From: Deltaproteobacteria bacterium
GTDB lineage: Bacteria > Desulfobacterota > Desulfobacteria > Desulfobacterales > ETH-SRB1
Direction of reading: 5' to 3'
DNA: 28,746 nt
Assembly: GCA_030262795.1 (NCBI GenBank)
Contig: JAJSZO010000002.1
Coordinates: forward strand, 1-28,746
Shown here: positions 23,250 through 28,746 of the stretch, one piece after another
Numbering within the stretch: the stretch's first letter is position 1
How the letters are laid out: each line of letters opens with the position of its first letter
Notes under the pieces: generated by a model
The model's input: only the letters and a program-made list of their open reading frames with translations
The model's database searches: none
What the model was told of the DNA's origin: nothing
Translations under genes and position numbers: made by a program

Positions 23250-24217
23250 TAAGAAGGATACAAAAGTACCTGGTATATGCGAATAGCTGCCGGCCCCAAA
23301 ATTACAACAAACAGAGACGGAAAAACAAAAAAGATCAAAGGCACCATTAACTTTACCGGCAGCTTTGCCGCTATCTCTTCTGCTTTCTGAAATCTTTTTG
23401 TTCTAAAGGAATCAGAAAAAACCCTCAGAGATTTGGCCACACTCGTGCCGAATTTGTCCGCCTGGATCAACAGGGTCACAAGGCTGTGAATGTCTTCAAT
23501 ACCGGTCCGCTCTGCCAGGTTTCTCAGCGCGTCTTGACGCGCCTTTCCCGCTCTTATTTCCAGGTTCAGGATATGGAGTTCTTCACTCAATACCTCGTTG
23601 CTTAACTTTATTTCTTTTGCCACCCGATTTATGGCTGCATCCAGCCCCATGCCTGTTTCCACACAGACCACCAACAGATCAAGCGCATCAGGAATTCCTT
23701 CAAATATCTTCTTTTTTCTGGCTGAAGTTTTCATGCGCAGCCAGATATCAGGCAAATAATAACCTGAAAAGGCAAGAAAACAGGAGGCAAAAAGTTTTGT
23801 GGAACCATCAACAGGTTTTAAAAAAGTAATTCCAAGAAAAAAACAGATGGGCAGAAAAAATGCGAACAAAAATTTACTTCCCCAAAAAAGAGCCGGAACA
23901 TTTGACCTGCGCAGGCCAGCCATAAGAAATCTGGTTCTCATTTGAGTATAATCCGCAGACTGTTCCGGGATCAAACGTTTACCTAATAAACTCAAGAAAT
24001 TTAAGATTGGGTTTTGGGCTGTGTCTTTGATTTCTGAAGATGATTTTTCTCTATTGGACACATTTCTGTTCTTACCGCTTTCCCGGAGTTTTTCTATCAG
24101 CTCACGAGCCTTAGCATTTTGGCGAATATATTGATCTAATCCCACAAAAAGCAGAAGCATTGCGAGAAAAGTTGATGCGGAAATTAAAATCGGAATATTT
24201 GAGATCGTGAATACCAT
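23249..24217 (-). CDS. tadC: Tad pilus inner-membrane protein TadC
   Basis: 322 residues starting at the ATG with GAGGGG six bases upstream; an open frame extends to 24298 but through the inserted repeat element. Helix near 8-25, then two close helices around 120-155. The type II secretion F domain contains RKKKIFEGIPDALDLLVVCVETGMGLDAAI, SEELHILNLEIRAGKAR and LLIQADKFGTSVAKSLRVFSD. A C-terminal helix is VPLIFFVFPSLFVVILGPA. TadC partners TadB to make the platform on which the ATPase TadA/CpaF drives Flp pilus assembly. The platform is intact here while cpaF is not. Confidence 0.92.
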   Translation of the reverse strand: MVFTISNIPILISASTFLAMLLLFVGLDQYIRQNAKARELIEKLRESGKNRNVSNREKSSSEIKDTAQNPILNFLSLLGKRLIPEQSADYTQMRTRFLMAGLRRSNVPALFWGSKFLFAFFLPICFFLGITFLKPVDGSTKLFASCFLAFSGYYLPDIWLRMKTSARKKKIFEGIPDALDLLVVCVETGMGLDAAINRVAKEIKLSNEVLSEELHILNLEIRAGKARQDALRNLAERTGIEDIHSLVTLLIQADKFGTSVAKSLRVFSDSFRTKRFQKAEEIAAKLPVKLMVPLIFFVFPSLFVVILGPAAIRIYQVLLYPS

Positions 24218-24231
24218 TTTTTGCCCCTCTA

Positions 24232-24377
24232 TATTTAGTGCCTGAACGAAAACCCCAAAATATGGTTTTTTAATTTTGTTTAGAGATAGCCAACTCACTG
24301 AGATTGCTTCTTTTTTTAACTTAAAACCTAAAACTTAACACCGTGCCTGAGCAGGGTTTCCGTTCAGGCACTATTTA
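24232..24377. mobile_element. 134-bp inverted-repeat element with TATTTA duplication
   Basis: The element 24238-24371 starts GTGCCTGAACGAAAACC and ends GGTTTCCGTTCAGGCAC, one mismatch over 17 bp. TATTTA flanks it on both sides (24232-24237, 24372-24377), a candidate 6-bp target duplication. A third GTGCCTGA at 24343 forms a small hairpin at the right end. Non-coding, located between tadB and tadC, leaving the tadC ribosome site (24223-24228) intact. Confidence 0.7.
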
Positions 24378-24387
24378 TAATACTATG

Positions 24388-25368
24388 TTATACTTTGATG
24401 TTGACCATTTTTTTCATGACAAGAATCCCTAATGCCATCATAAATAAAGCTATGCCAGACATTATCTTCCCTGCAGGCTCAGTAAACAGGGTGTTGATAT
24501 AATCCGGGTTTATGAAACGAAGAGCTATCATGATAAGAAAAGGTATGGCGCAAAGAATTATAGCCGATAATTTTCCTTCTGCGGCCAGGATCTTGACCTT
24601 GCCGTACAGCTTAAACCTTTCACGAATAATATAAGCCAGACTCTCTATAATCTCAGCAAGATTACCACCGGTTTCACGTTGCAAAATCACGGAAATGACA
24701 AAATATTTCAAGTCAGAGCAATCAATTCGATCTGTAAGGTTTTTCAATGCATCAGGAACGCTTACCCCAAAGTTGATTTCATTCAGGGTCTCATCAAATT
24801 CAGGGCCAAGCGGGTCGTCAAACTCATCGGCCGCCAGCTTCATGCCGCTTGGAAAGGCATGGCCTGCTTTCAATGAACGTGCAATCAATTCCAAAGCTTC
24901 AGGCAGTTGTCTCTGAAATTTCTCCATTCTTTTCTTTTTCTTCAAGCAAAAATAAAAAAAAGGAATTCCGGATAGTGACAGCGCAATTATTATGGAAAAA
25001 ATATACTTGTCTGTGATTAAAAACCCGACAAAAAAGCCTGTCAGCGCAAGAAACATTGTAAGTAATATAAAAACACCGAGACGATATTGTGCATTGGCCT
25101 GTTGTAATAACCGGTCTAACCGTTGGGGGCCGGGAATGCTCAAAAGAATTTTGTTCAGAAAGGGAACATCGCTTAGCAGTTTTTTTTTAAGAATATCAGG
25201 AAGTCCATCTTTATTTTTTCCGGCTTTGTTTTTTCCGGATGAAAATGTTCTCAGCCTTTTCCGGATTTTTTTGCGATCCGGGTTGCGTATCGTTCTGTAA
25301 GCATAAAAAATCATTTCTGTGATAAAGATTGATACGGCGAATATAATTATGGCAAGAAAAATTTTCAT
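24388..25368 (-). CDS. tadB: Tad pilus inner-membrane protein TadB
   Basis: 326 residues. N-terminal helix 3-22, a basic stretch, two helices around 96-145, and the type II secretion F domain: QLPEALELIARSLKAGHAF, SGMKLAADEFDDPLGPEF, SVILQRETGGNLAEIIESLA. Two C-terminal helices follow (AIILCAIPFLIMIALRF, IMSGIALFMMALGILVM). TadB and TadC form the inner-membrane platform for Flp pilus assembly. GGAG seven bases before ATG. It begins 34 bp after the cpaF stub, the normal cpaF-tadB order, and is parted from tadC by a 134-bp element. Confidence 0.92.
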   Translation of the reverse strand: MKIFLAIIIFAVSIFITEMIFYAYRTIRNPDRKKIRKRLRTFSSGKNKAGKNKDGLPDILKKKLLSDVPFLNKILLSIPGPQRLDRLLQQANAQYRLGVFILLTMFLALTGFFVGFLITDKYIFSIIIALSLSGIPFFYFCLKKKKRMEKFQRQLPEALELIARSLKAGHAFPSGMKLAADEFDDPLGPEFDETLNEINFGVSVPDALKNLTDRIDCSDLKYFVISVILQRETGGNLAEIIESLAYIIRERFKLYGKVKILAAEGKLSAIILCAIPFLIMIALRFINPDYINTLFTEPAGKIMSGIALFMMALGILVMKKMVNIKV

Positions 25369-25402
25369 TTTTTAACTCCATTCAAATTCAAACTGCTGCG
25401 AT

Positions 25403-25591
25403 TTACGCAGGGTTAAACAGATCCCGGGAAACCTCTATTCCGGCTGTATTAAATTTATCAATGAAGTTGGGTCGAACACCATGAAATCTGAATTCTCCTT
25501 CTATTTTACCATTTTCATCTATACTTTTTTGCCGGAATGAAAAAATCTCTTGTGTGGTGATCATATTTCCCTCCATCCCCGTGATTTCCTC
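25403..25591 (-). pseudogene. CpaF/TadA ATPase, C-terminal stub only
   Basis: The frame reading EEITGMEGNMITTQEIF, then GKIEGEFRFHGVRPNF and AGIEVSRDLFNPA is the last ~62 residues of the Tad secretion ATPase CpaF/TadA, whose C-terminus normally reads (T)EITGMEG..ITLQDIF. Everything upstream, including Walker A and B, is absent, because flp occupies the preceding sequence in another frame. The join falls near 25590. It stands exactly where cpaF should end, just before tadB, so it marks a deletion removing the region between flp and the cpaF 3' end. It is unlikely to be translated by itself, lacking a start signal. Confidence 0.78.
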
Positions 25592-25727
25592 CAAAGACTC
25601 TGTCCAAATTAGTACCAATTAGTCCGACAGTAGTGATAATGGCTAGTGCAATCAGTCCTACAATAAGACCATACTCAACTGCTGTTGCTCCTTCTTCATC
25701 CTTCAGAAAACTAATCAATCTTTTCAT
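25515..25727 (-). CDS. flp: Flp-type pilin with altered C-terminus
   Basis: 70 residues. LKDEEGATAVEYGLIVGLIALAI (8-30) is the Flp pilin signature, with TadV-type cleavage expected after G13 and the E18-Y19 pair. Residues up to VFG (44-46) look like an ordinary Flp pilin, which normally ends within about ten residues. Instead the frame runs on through NHGDGGKYDHH to KKYR*, out of frame in cpaF sequence. The natural C-terminus is therefore replaced by ~24 foreign, basic residues, which may or may not still polymerise. AAGGAG eight bases before ATG. A -24/-12 promoter candidate and operators lie upstream. Confidence 0.85.
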   Translation of the reverse strand: MKRLISFLKDEEGATAVEYGLIVGLIALAIITTVGLIGTNLDRVFGGNHGDGGKYDHHTRDFFIPAKKYR

Positions 25728-25812
25728 TTCTTTTTCTCCTTTTTCTTTGTTGGTTTGTTGTTTTTGTCGTTCTATTATCGAACGTTCTTGCCTTAAGTTA
25801 TTATAGCTTATC

Positions 25813-25827
25813 GCACCATGCGTGCTA
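25813..25827 (-). promoter_or_regulatory. Candidate sigma-54 promoter for flp
   Basis: Minus-strand TAGCACG-CATG-GTGC has the sigma-54 arrangement (consensus TGGCACG-N4-TTGC) with correct spacing between the -24 and -12 blocks, but A replaces the first invariant G. Transcription would start near 25801, about 75 bases before the flp ATG. The weaker match is offset by the NtrC-type regulator gene and operator palindromes upstream. Nothing else of note is seen from 25728 to 25930. Confidence 0.45.
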
Positions 25828-25938
25828 AAAAGCGCTATTTTCGAAAAATTAATAAAAAATCATGTAATTTCAATGTATTGGAACGAGAAGAATTTTTTCA
25901 GTAAAGCGAGATAGGATTAGACTTGACAGGATGCCGGT

Positions 25939-25953
25939 ATGCCAATATGGCAC
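25939..25953. promoter_or_regulatory. Operator palindrome 1 (ATGCCA-N3-TGGCAC)
   Basis: ATGCCA-ATA-TGGCAC, with outer GCCG/CGGC arms extending the dyad. It lies about 110 bp upstream of the flp -24 element, the usual enhancer distance for NtrC-type activators. Same arms and spacer length as palindromes at 25997 and 26574. Confidence 0.65.
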
Positions 25954-25977
25954 GGCTTGTAAATAAGGCTATTTTTT

Positions 25978-26388
25978 TCAAACAGTTACAAGCCCAATGC
26001 CATTTTGGCATAGTCCATTTTGGCTTTTTTCCATTACTATGTTAATTTCCTGCATCAATTGGTCAAGATTAGAGGATTTTTCGATAAACCCATTACAATG
26101 GTTGTGGAAAGCTTCAATTAACAGGCTCTTTTCAGCGTATGCCGTCATAAGAATAACCGGCAATGACCCATAGTTCATGCGTATTTCTTTTAGCAGTTCT
26201 ATCCCGTTCATTTCCGACATAAGATAATCCGTTAGAACAAGATCAATATCGGGCATATCGGGATTACTCAGGTTCTTCAGGGCCTCGTCAGCGCCAAAGG
26301 CCTCCATGACCTCACACCCCCTGATCTTCAGCCCTCTCTTCAGGGTTTGAAGCCATACAATATTATTATCTACAATCAGAATATTCAT
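25978..26388 (-). CDS. Stand-alone receiver-domain response regulator
   Basis: 136 residues, a single CheY-like receiver: acidic D7 (followed by N), phospho-acceptor D54 in LVLTDYLMSEMNG, T82 in ILMTAYAE and K104 in GFIEKSS. There is no output domain, so it acts by protein contact or as a phosphate sink. The gene lies between the NtrC-type regulator and flp on the same strand. A near-consensus sigma-54 promoter 70-85 bp before its ATG and an operator palindrome further up suggest control by that regulator. The ribosome site is poor. Its last codons overlap operator palindrome 2. Confidence 0.88.
   Translation of the reverse strand: MNILIVDNNIVWLQTLKRGLKIRGCEVMEAFGADEALKNLSNPDMPDIDLVLTDYLMSEMNGIELLKEIRMNYGSLPVILMTAYAEKSLLIEAFHNHCNGFIEKSSNLDQLMQEINIVMEKSQNGLCQNGIGLVTV
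25997..26011. promoter_or_regulatory. Operator palindrome 2 (ATGCCA-N3-TGGCAT)
   Basis: A perfect dyad ATGCCA-TTT-TGGCAT, lying in the 3' coding end of the receiver gene and 44 bp from palindrome 1. A further partial site, CCATTTTGGC at 26015-26024, is adjacent. Together they form a tandem array upstream of flp. Confidence 0.62.
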
Positions 26389-26458
26389 AAGGATTTCTCG
26401 TCAGCCGAAGTAAAGCCTTTGCAAAAAAAGGACAGGTTTATTGTTACCTCACTTTTTT

Positions 26459-26474
26459 AGCATTTATCGTGCCA
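26459..26474 (-). promoter_or_regulatory. Sigma-54 (-24/-12) promoter for the receiver gene
   Basis: Minus-strand TGGCACGATAAATGCT keeps the full TGGCACG -24 block and the GC of the -12 block at exact sigma-54 spacing. The predicted start is near 26448, giving a leader of about 60 bases before the ATG at 26388. Palindrome 3 lies about 100 bp upstream. Confidence 0.75.
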
Positions 26475-26573
26475 AGCATGATTTTTGGGGGCAATAAAGA
26501 AAAAGATGTGCAAGTTCAGGAGATTAAATATGGAAGTATTCGTTGATGGGAGATTGGCATTAATCCGGTCAGT

Positions 26574-26588
26574 ATGCCAAGTTGGCAT
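26574..26588. promoter_or_regulatory. Operator palindrome 3 (ATGCCA-N3-TGGCAT)
   Basis: A perfect dyad ATGCCA-AGT-TGGCAT, directly after the regulator stop codon region and about 100 bp upstream of the -24 element of the receiver promoter. A half site GATTGGCATT at 26552-26561 is close by. Third member of the set with identical six-base arms and three-base spacer. Confidence 0.65.
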
Positions 26589-26591
26589 TGC

Positions 26592-27963
26592 TCATGCCAC
26601 CCCATAGGCGTTCAATTTCCTGCGGAGGGTGTTCAAGCCAATGGATAGAAGTTTTGCTGTTTGAGTCTTTATTCTGTCCGTCTGCTCATAGATCTTGAGA
26701 ACATGGGCTTTTTCCACTTCCTTAAGGGGAGCAATAGAGCTGCCCTCTTGCTGAGAATAGCTCCTTAGAACAGGTTTTCCTTTTAGCAGGTAGGTGGGAA
26801 GAAAATCGGCGGAGATCTGTTTGCCCTGGGCCAGATTTACGGCCAACTGGATAATAGACCTAAGTTCCCTGATGTTTCCAGGATAGTCATAATTTATAAG
26901 CAATATGCCGGCCTCTTTACTAATACCCTCTTTCCCGGAAACATAAGAAAATTCTTTCAGGAACTTGTCTGCCAACAAAGGAATGTCTTCTTTCCTTTCC
27001 CTGAGGGGCGGAAGGTGCAGCAATGCACCCTTGAGACGGTAGTAAAGATCTTTTCTAAACATTCCTTTGTCCTTAAATCTGTCCAGGTCTGCATTAGTGG
27101 CTGAGATAAAACGAACGTCTGTTTTTTGAGGCTTGCTGGTTCCTAACTTGAGGTATTCTCCTTCCTGCAGCACCCGAAGCAGTTTTCCCTGGAGGTCGAG
27201 CGGCAGATCGCCTATTTCATCCAGAAACAGTGTGCCTTTGTTGGTTTGTTCCAGGTGACCCATTCGAGCCTTTTCAGCTCCTGTAAAGGCGCCTTTTGTA
27301 CAGCCAAAAAACTCTGCATCAAACAAGCTGCCTGTGACGGATGCCATATTAATAGGTGTAAAGGAAAATTCTGTCCTGAAGCTGGCGCAATGGACAGCTT
27401 TGGCCAAAAGTTCTTTGCCGGTTCCACTTTCCCCTGTAATCAAGATCGGTATGTCGCTCATTGCATGAAGTTCCGCTTCCTTCAATATCTTGAGTACGTT
27501 CGGTGACCTTGTGATAATAGGCCTGAAAGCCTCCACATGTATCAATGCTGTGGAGGTCATCTTTTTCCTCGGGTGCAGGATATCAAGCACCCGTTTTCTT
27601 TCCAGAGCACACTTTACCGCCAAACCAAGATTATCTCTGGAGATCGGCTTGAGCAGGTAATCACTGGCGCCTTTTTTCAGGCACTTAACTGCGATTCTTG
27701 CGTCATTTATTCCTGTCAGCATGAGGCATTCGGTGTTCGGACTTGTACTTTTTATTGTGTCCAGCAGTTCTACGCCGCTCGTTCCCTGCATGTTTACATC
27801 AATCAGAGCTACGTCAAACGATTTTCCTGTTTTTAAAAAGAGCTGCCGCTTTGTTGGGGTCTTGTTCTGATCGGATATTTTTGAAACCACAGAAATTCAA
27901 TCCCCTCCTGATGCTATCCAGAAAAAGAGGTTCATTATCAATGAGGACTATGCTATTATTCAT
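26592..27963 (-). pseudogene. NtrC-type sigma-54-dependent response regulator, frameshifted in the receiver
   Basis: The natural start is the ATG at 27963 (MNNSIVLIDNEPLFLDSI), in frame for 49 codons to TGA at 27814-27816. The rest is in the next frame from about 27821 (SFDVALIDVNMQGTSG). Dropping one base from the four-T run 27822-27825 restores a 456-residue protein with phospho-acceptor D55. The AAA core has GESGTGKE, FFGCTKGAFTGAEKAR (the GAFTGA sigma-54 contact) and GTLFLDEIGDL. The C-terminus is a Fis-type helix-turn-helix (QTAKLLSIGLNTLRRKL). It should activate sigma-54 promoters after phosphorylation by the kinase 32 bp upstream. The shift may be mutation, sequencing error or, less likely, programmed. 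Confidence 0.8.
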
Positions 27964-27995
27964 AGGAACACCTTTTTATAGGTTTCAACTTAGGT

Positions 27996-28746
27996 TCAGA
28001 TAGCTGAGGCGACAATCTCCAGCGCGAGTTGGCGCGGCGCTTGGGTGTAATCTTTTCTCAAGCTGGAATTCTTTTTGCGTAAAATGACCCTGAAGGTGCT
28101 CCCTTTGCCAGGATCACTCTCTACCTCAATGCGAGCATCCAATGCTTCAGCCAGACTGTTACTGACAAACAGGCCCAGACCGGTTCCCTCTCCGGATGCT
28201 TTGGTGGTAAAGAAAGGGTCAAATATCTTTTCACGTGTCGCTATATCCATACCGCACCCATTATCACTCACCTCAATAATCAAATAATTCCGCCATATGC
28301 TCTTTCCCTGTTTTACACTGAGTTTTACCCAGGAATTTTCTTTATCAGCCGCCTGAGCAGCATTAATCAGAAAGTTGACCAGGATTTGCTCCAGAGCCCC
28401 CGGATCTGTATAAAGTGGGGAAAGATCGTAGGCGATATTGACATCAAAGGATTTTACTCTTTTACTTATTTGCCTCCGGCAGACAGCAATCCCTTTTTCG
28501 ACAACCTGGTTCAGGTCAACCCAACCCTGTTCTCTCTTATAACCATTTTTGACGAATTCACTCATGTCAGACATTATGTCGTTGATCCGGCCGGAAGCAG
28601 TTTCAAGATTATCCACAAGGTTAAAAATGTCTTTACGGAATTCAGGGTAAGTCATACCGAATAAGTCAAGATCTTGATGATTCCTGACATAATCGTCAAT
28701 GATAGGGGTCAGCTTTTCCAGGTATTCTCTCAAGATAGGTATATTA
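27996..28746 (-). CDS. Sensor histidine kinase, C-terminal part (5' end outside window)
   Basis: Open to the window edge; the residues before the first TTG (NIPIL) continue the family pattern, so there is no real start here. The visible part begins with the helix after the missing H-box (REYLEKLTPIIDDYV), typical of NtrB-like kinases in Desulfobacterota. The HATPase domain then has the N-box NFLINAAQAAD, G1 DNGCGM, F-box FDPFFTT and G2 GTGLGLFVS. It would autophosphorylate on the histidine outside the window and pass phosphate to the NtrC-type regulator downstream. Same-strand order and short spacing indicate an operon with it. Sensory domain not visible. Confidence 0.9.
   Translation of the reverse strand, partial: NIPILREYLEKLTPIIDDYVRNHQDLDLFGMTYPEFRKDIFNLVDNLETASGRINDIMSDMSEFVKNGYKREQGWVDLNQVVEKGIAVCRRQISKRVKSFDVNIAYDLSPLYTDPGALEQILVNFLINAAQAADKENSWVKLSVKQGKSIWRNYLIIEVSDNGCGMDIATREKIFDPFFTTKASGEGTGLGLFVSNSLAEALDARIEVESDPGKGSTFRVILRKKNSSLRKDYTQAPRQLALEIVASAI

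Noticed and set aside
25403..25618. 71-aa ORF overlapping flp taken as an independent gene
   Set aside because: Its first nine codons are flp in another frame and the rest is a CpaF C-terminus; no ribosome site for the TTG start. Reported as a cpaF stub instead.
25932..25948. TTGGCATACCGGCAT on the minus strand as a sigma-54 promoter
   Set aside because: The GG-to-GC distance is three bases too short; the stretch is better explained as part of operator palindrome 1.
28731..28733. TTG as the true start of the histidine kinase
   Set aside because: The frame stays open to the window edge and lacks the H-box, so the protein begins outside the window.

Overview
The window reads as part of an anaerobic, probably sulfate-reducing Desulfobacterota chromosome. 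This is inferred from ferredoxin-bearing MinD-type ATPases, a DUF362 iron-sulfur protein, a dockerin-like calcium motif, a sigma-54-linked two-component system, a Tad pilus locus and intergenic DNA crowded with palindromic repeats. No rRNA or tRNA gene and no CRISPR array was seen.

Layout. 1-2600: two MinD-superfamily ATPases with inserted 4Fe-4S domains (the first cut by the window edge), then a YkgJ-type cysteine-cluster protein. 2640-7870: an accessory island, mostly on the minus strand. It holds an AAA ATPase with a PD-(D/E)XK-like C-terminus, a small unknown ORF, a DUF6883/DUF4926 pair (DUF6883 broken by an amber codon), a secreted NlpC/P60-like protein with a dockerin stub, and an IS110 transposase fragment. 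Two well-supported and two weaker attC-like imperfect palindromes lie between these genes, all readable in the same orientation as the genes. I read this as an integron-cassette cluster without an integrase in view. 8318-10687: DUF362 protein, a convergent PfkB-family kinase and a tiny acidic ORF. 10720-11585: nested non-coding palindromic elements, one with a clear 5-bp target duplication. 11830-16053: recD2 with an internal insertion, a protein-kinase-like protein and a universal stress protein.

16078-28746: a minus-strand Tad/Flp pilus region. In transcription order: histidine kinase (partial), NtrC-type regulator (frameshifted), a stand-alone receiver protein, flp, a cpaF stub, tadB, tadC, two tadE-like genes, a tadG-like gene, an Ig-like lipoprotein, an OmpA-domain protein, an outer-membrane beta-barrel and a TPR lipoprotein. 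Three palindromes of form ATGCCA-N3-TGGCA(T/C) and two -24/-12 promoter candidates link the NtrC-type regulator to the receiver gene and flp. Flp runs directly and out of frame into the last ~62 codons of cpaF, so cpaB, cpaC, cpaE and nearly all of cpaF are missing at this place. This is a real deletion or an assembly join.

Across the whole window, intergenic gaps carry 7-bp-period repeats whose core word differs from gap to gap, often as opposed arms, plus several small terminal-inverted-repeat elements. All family assignments are by eye from motifs; no database search was run.
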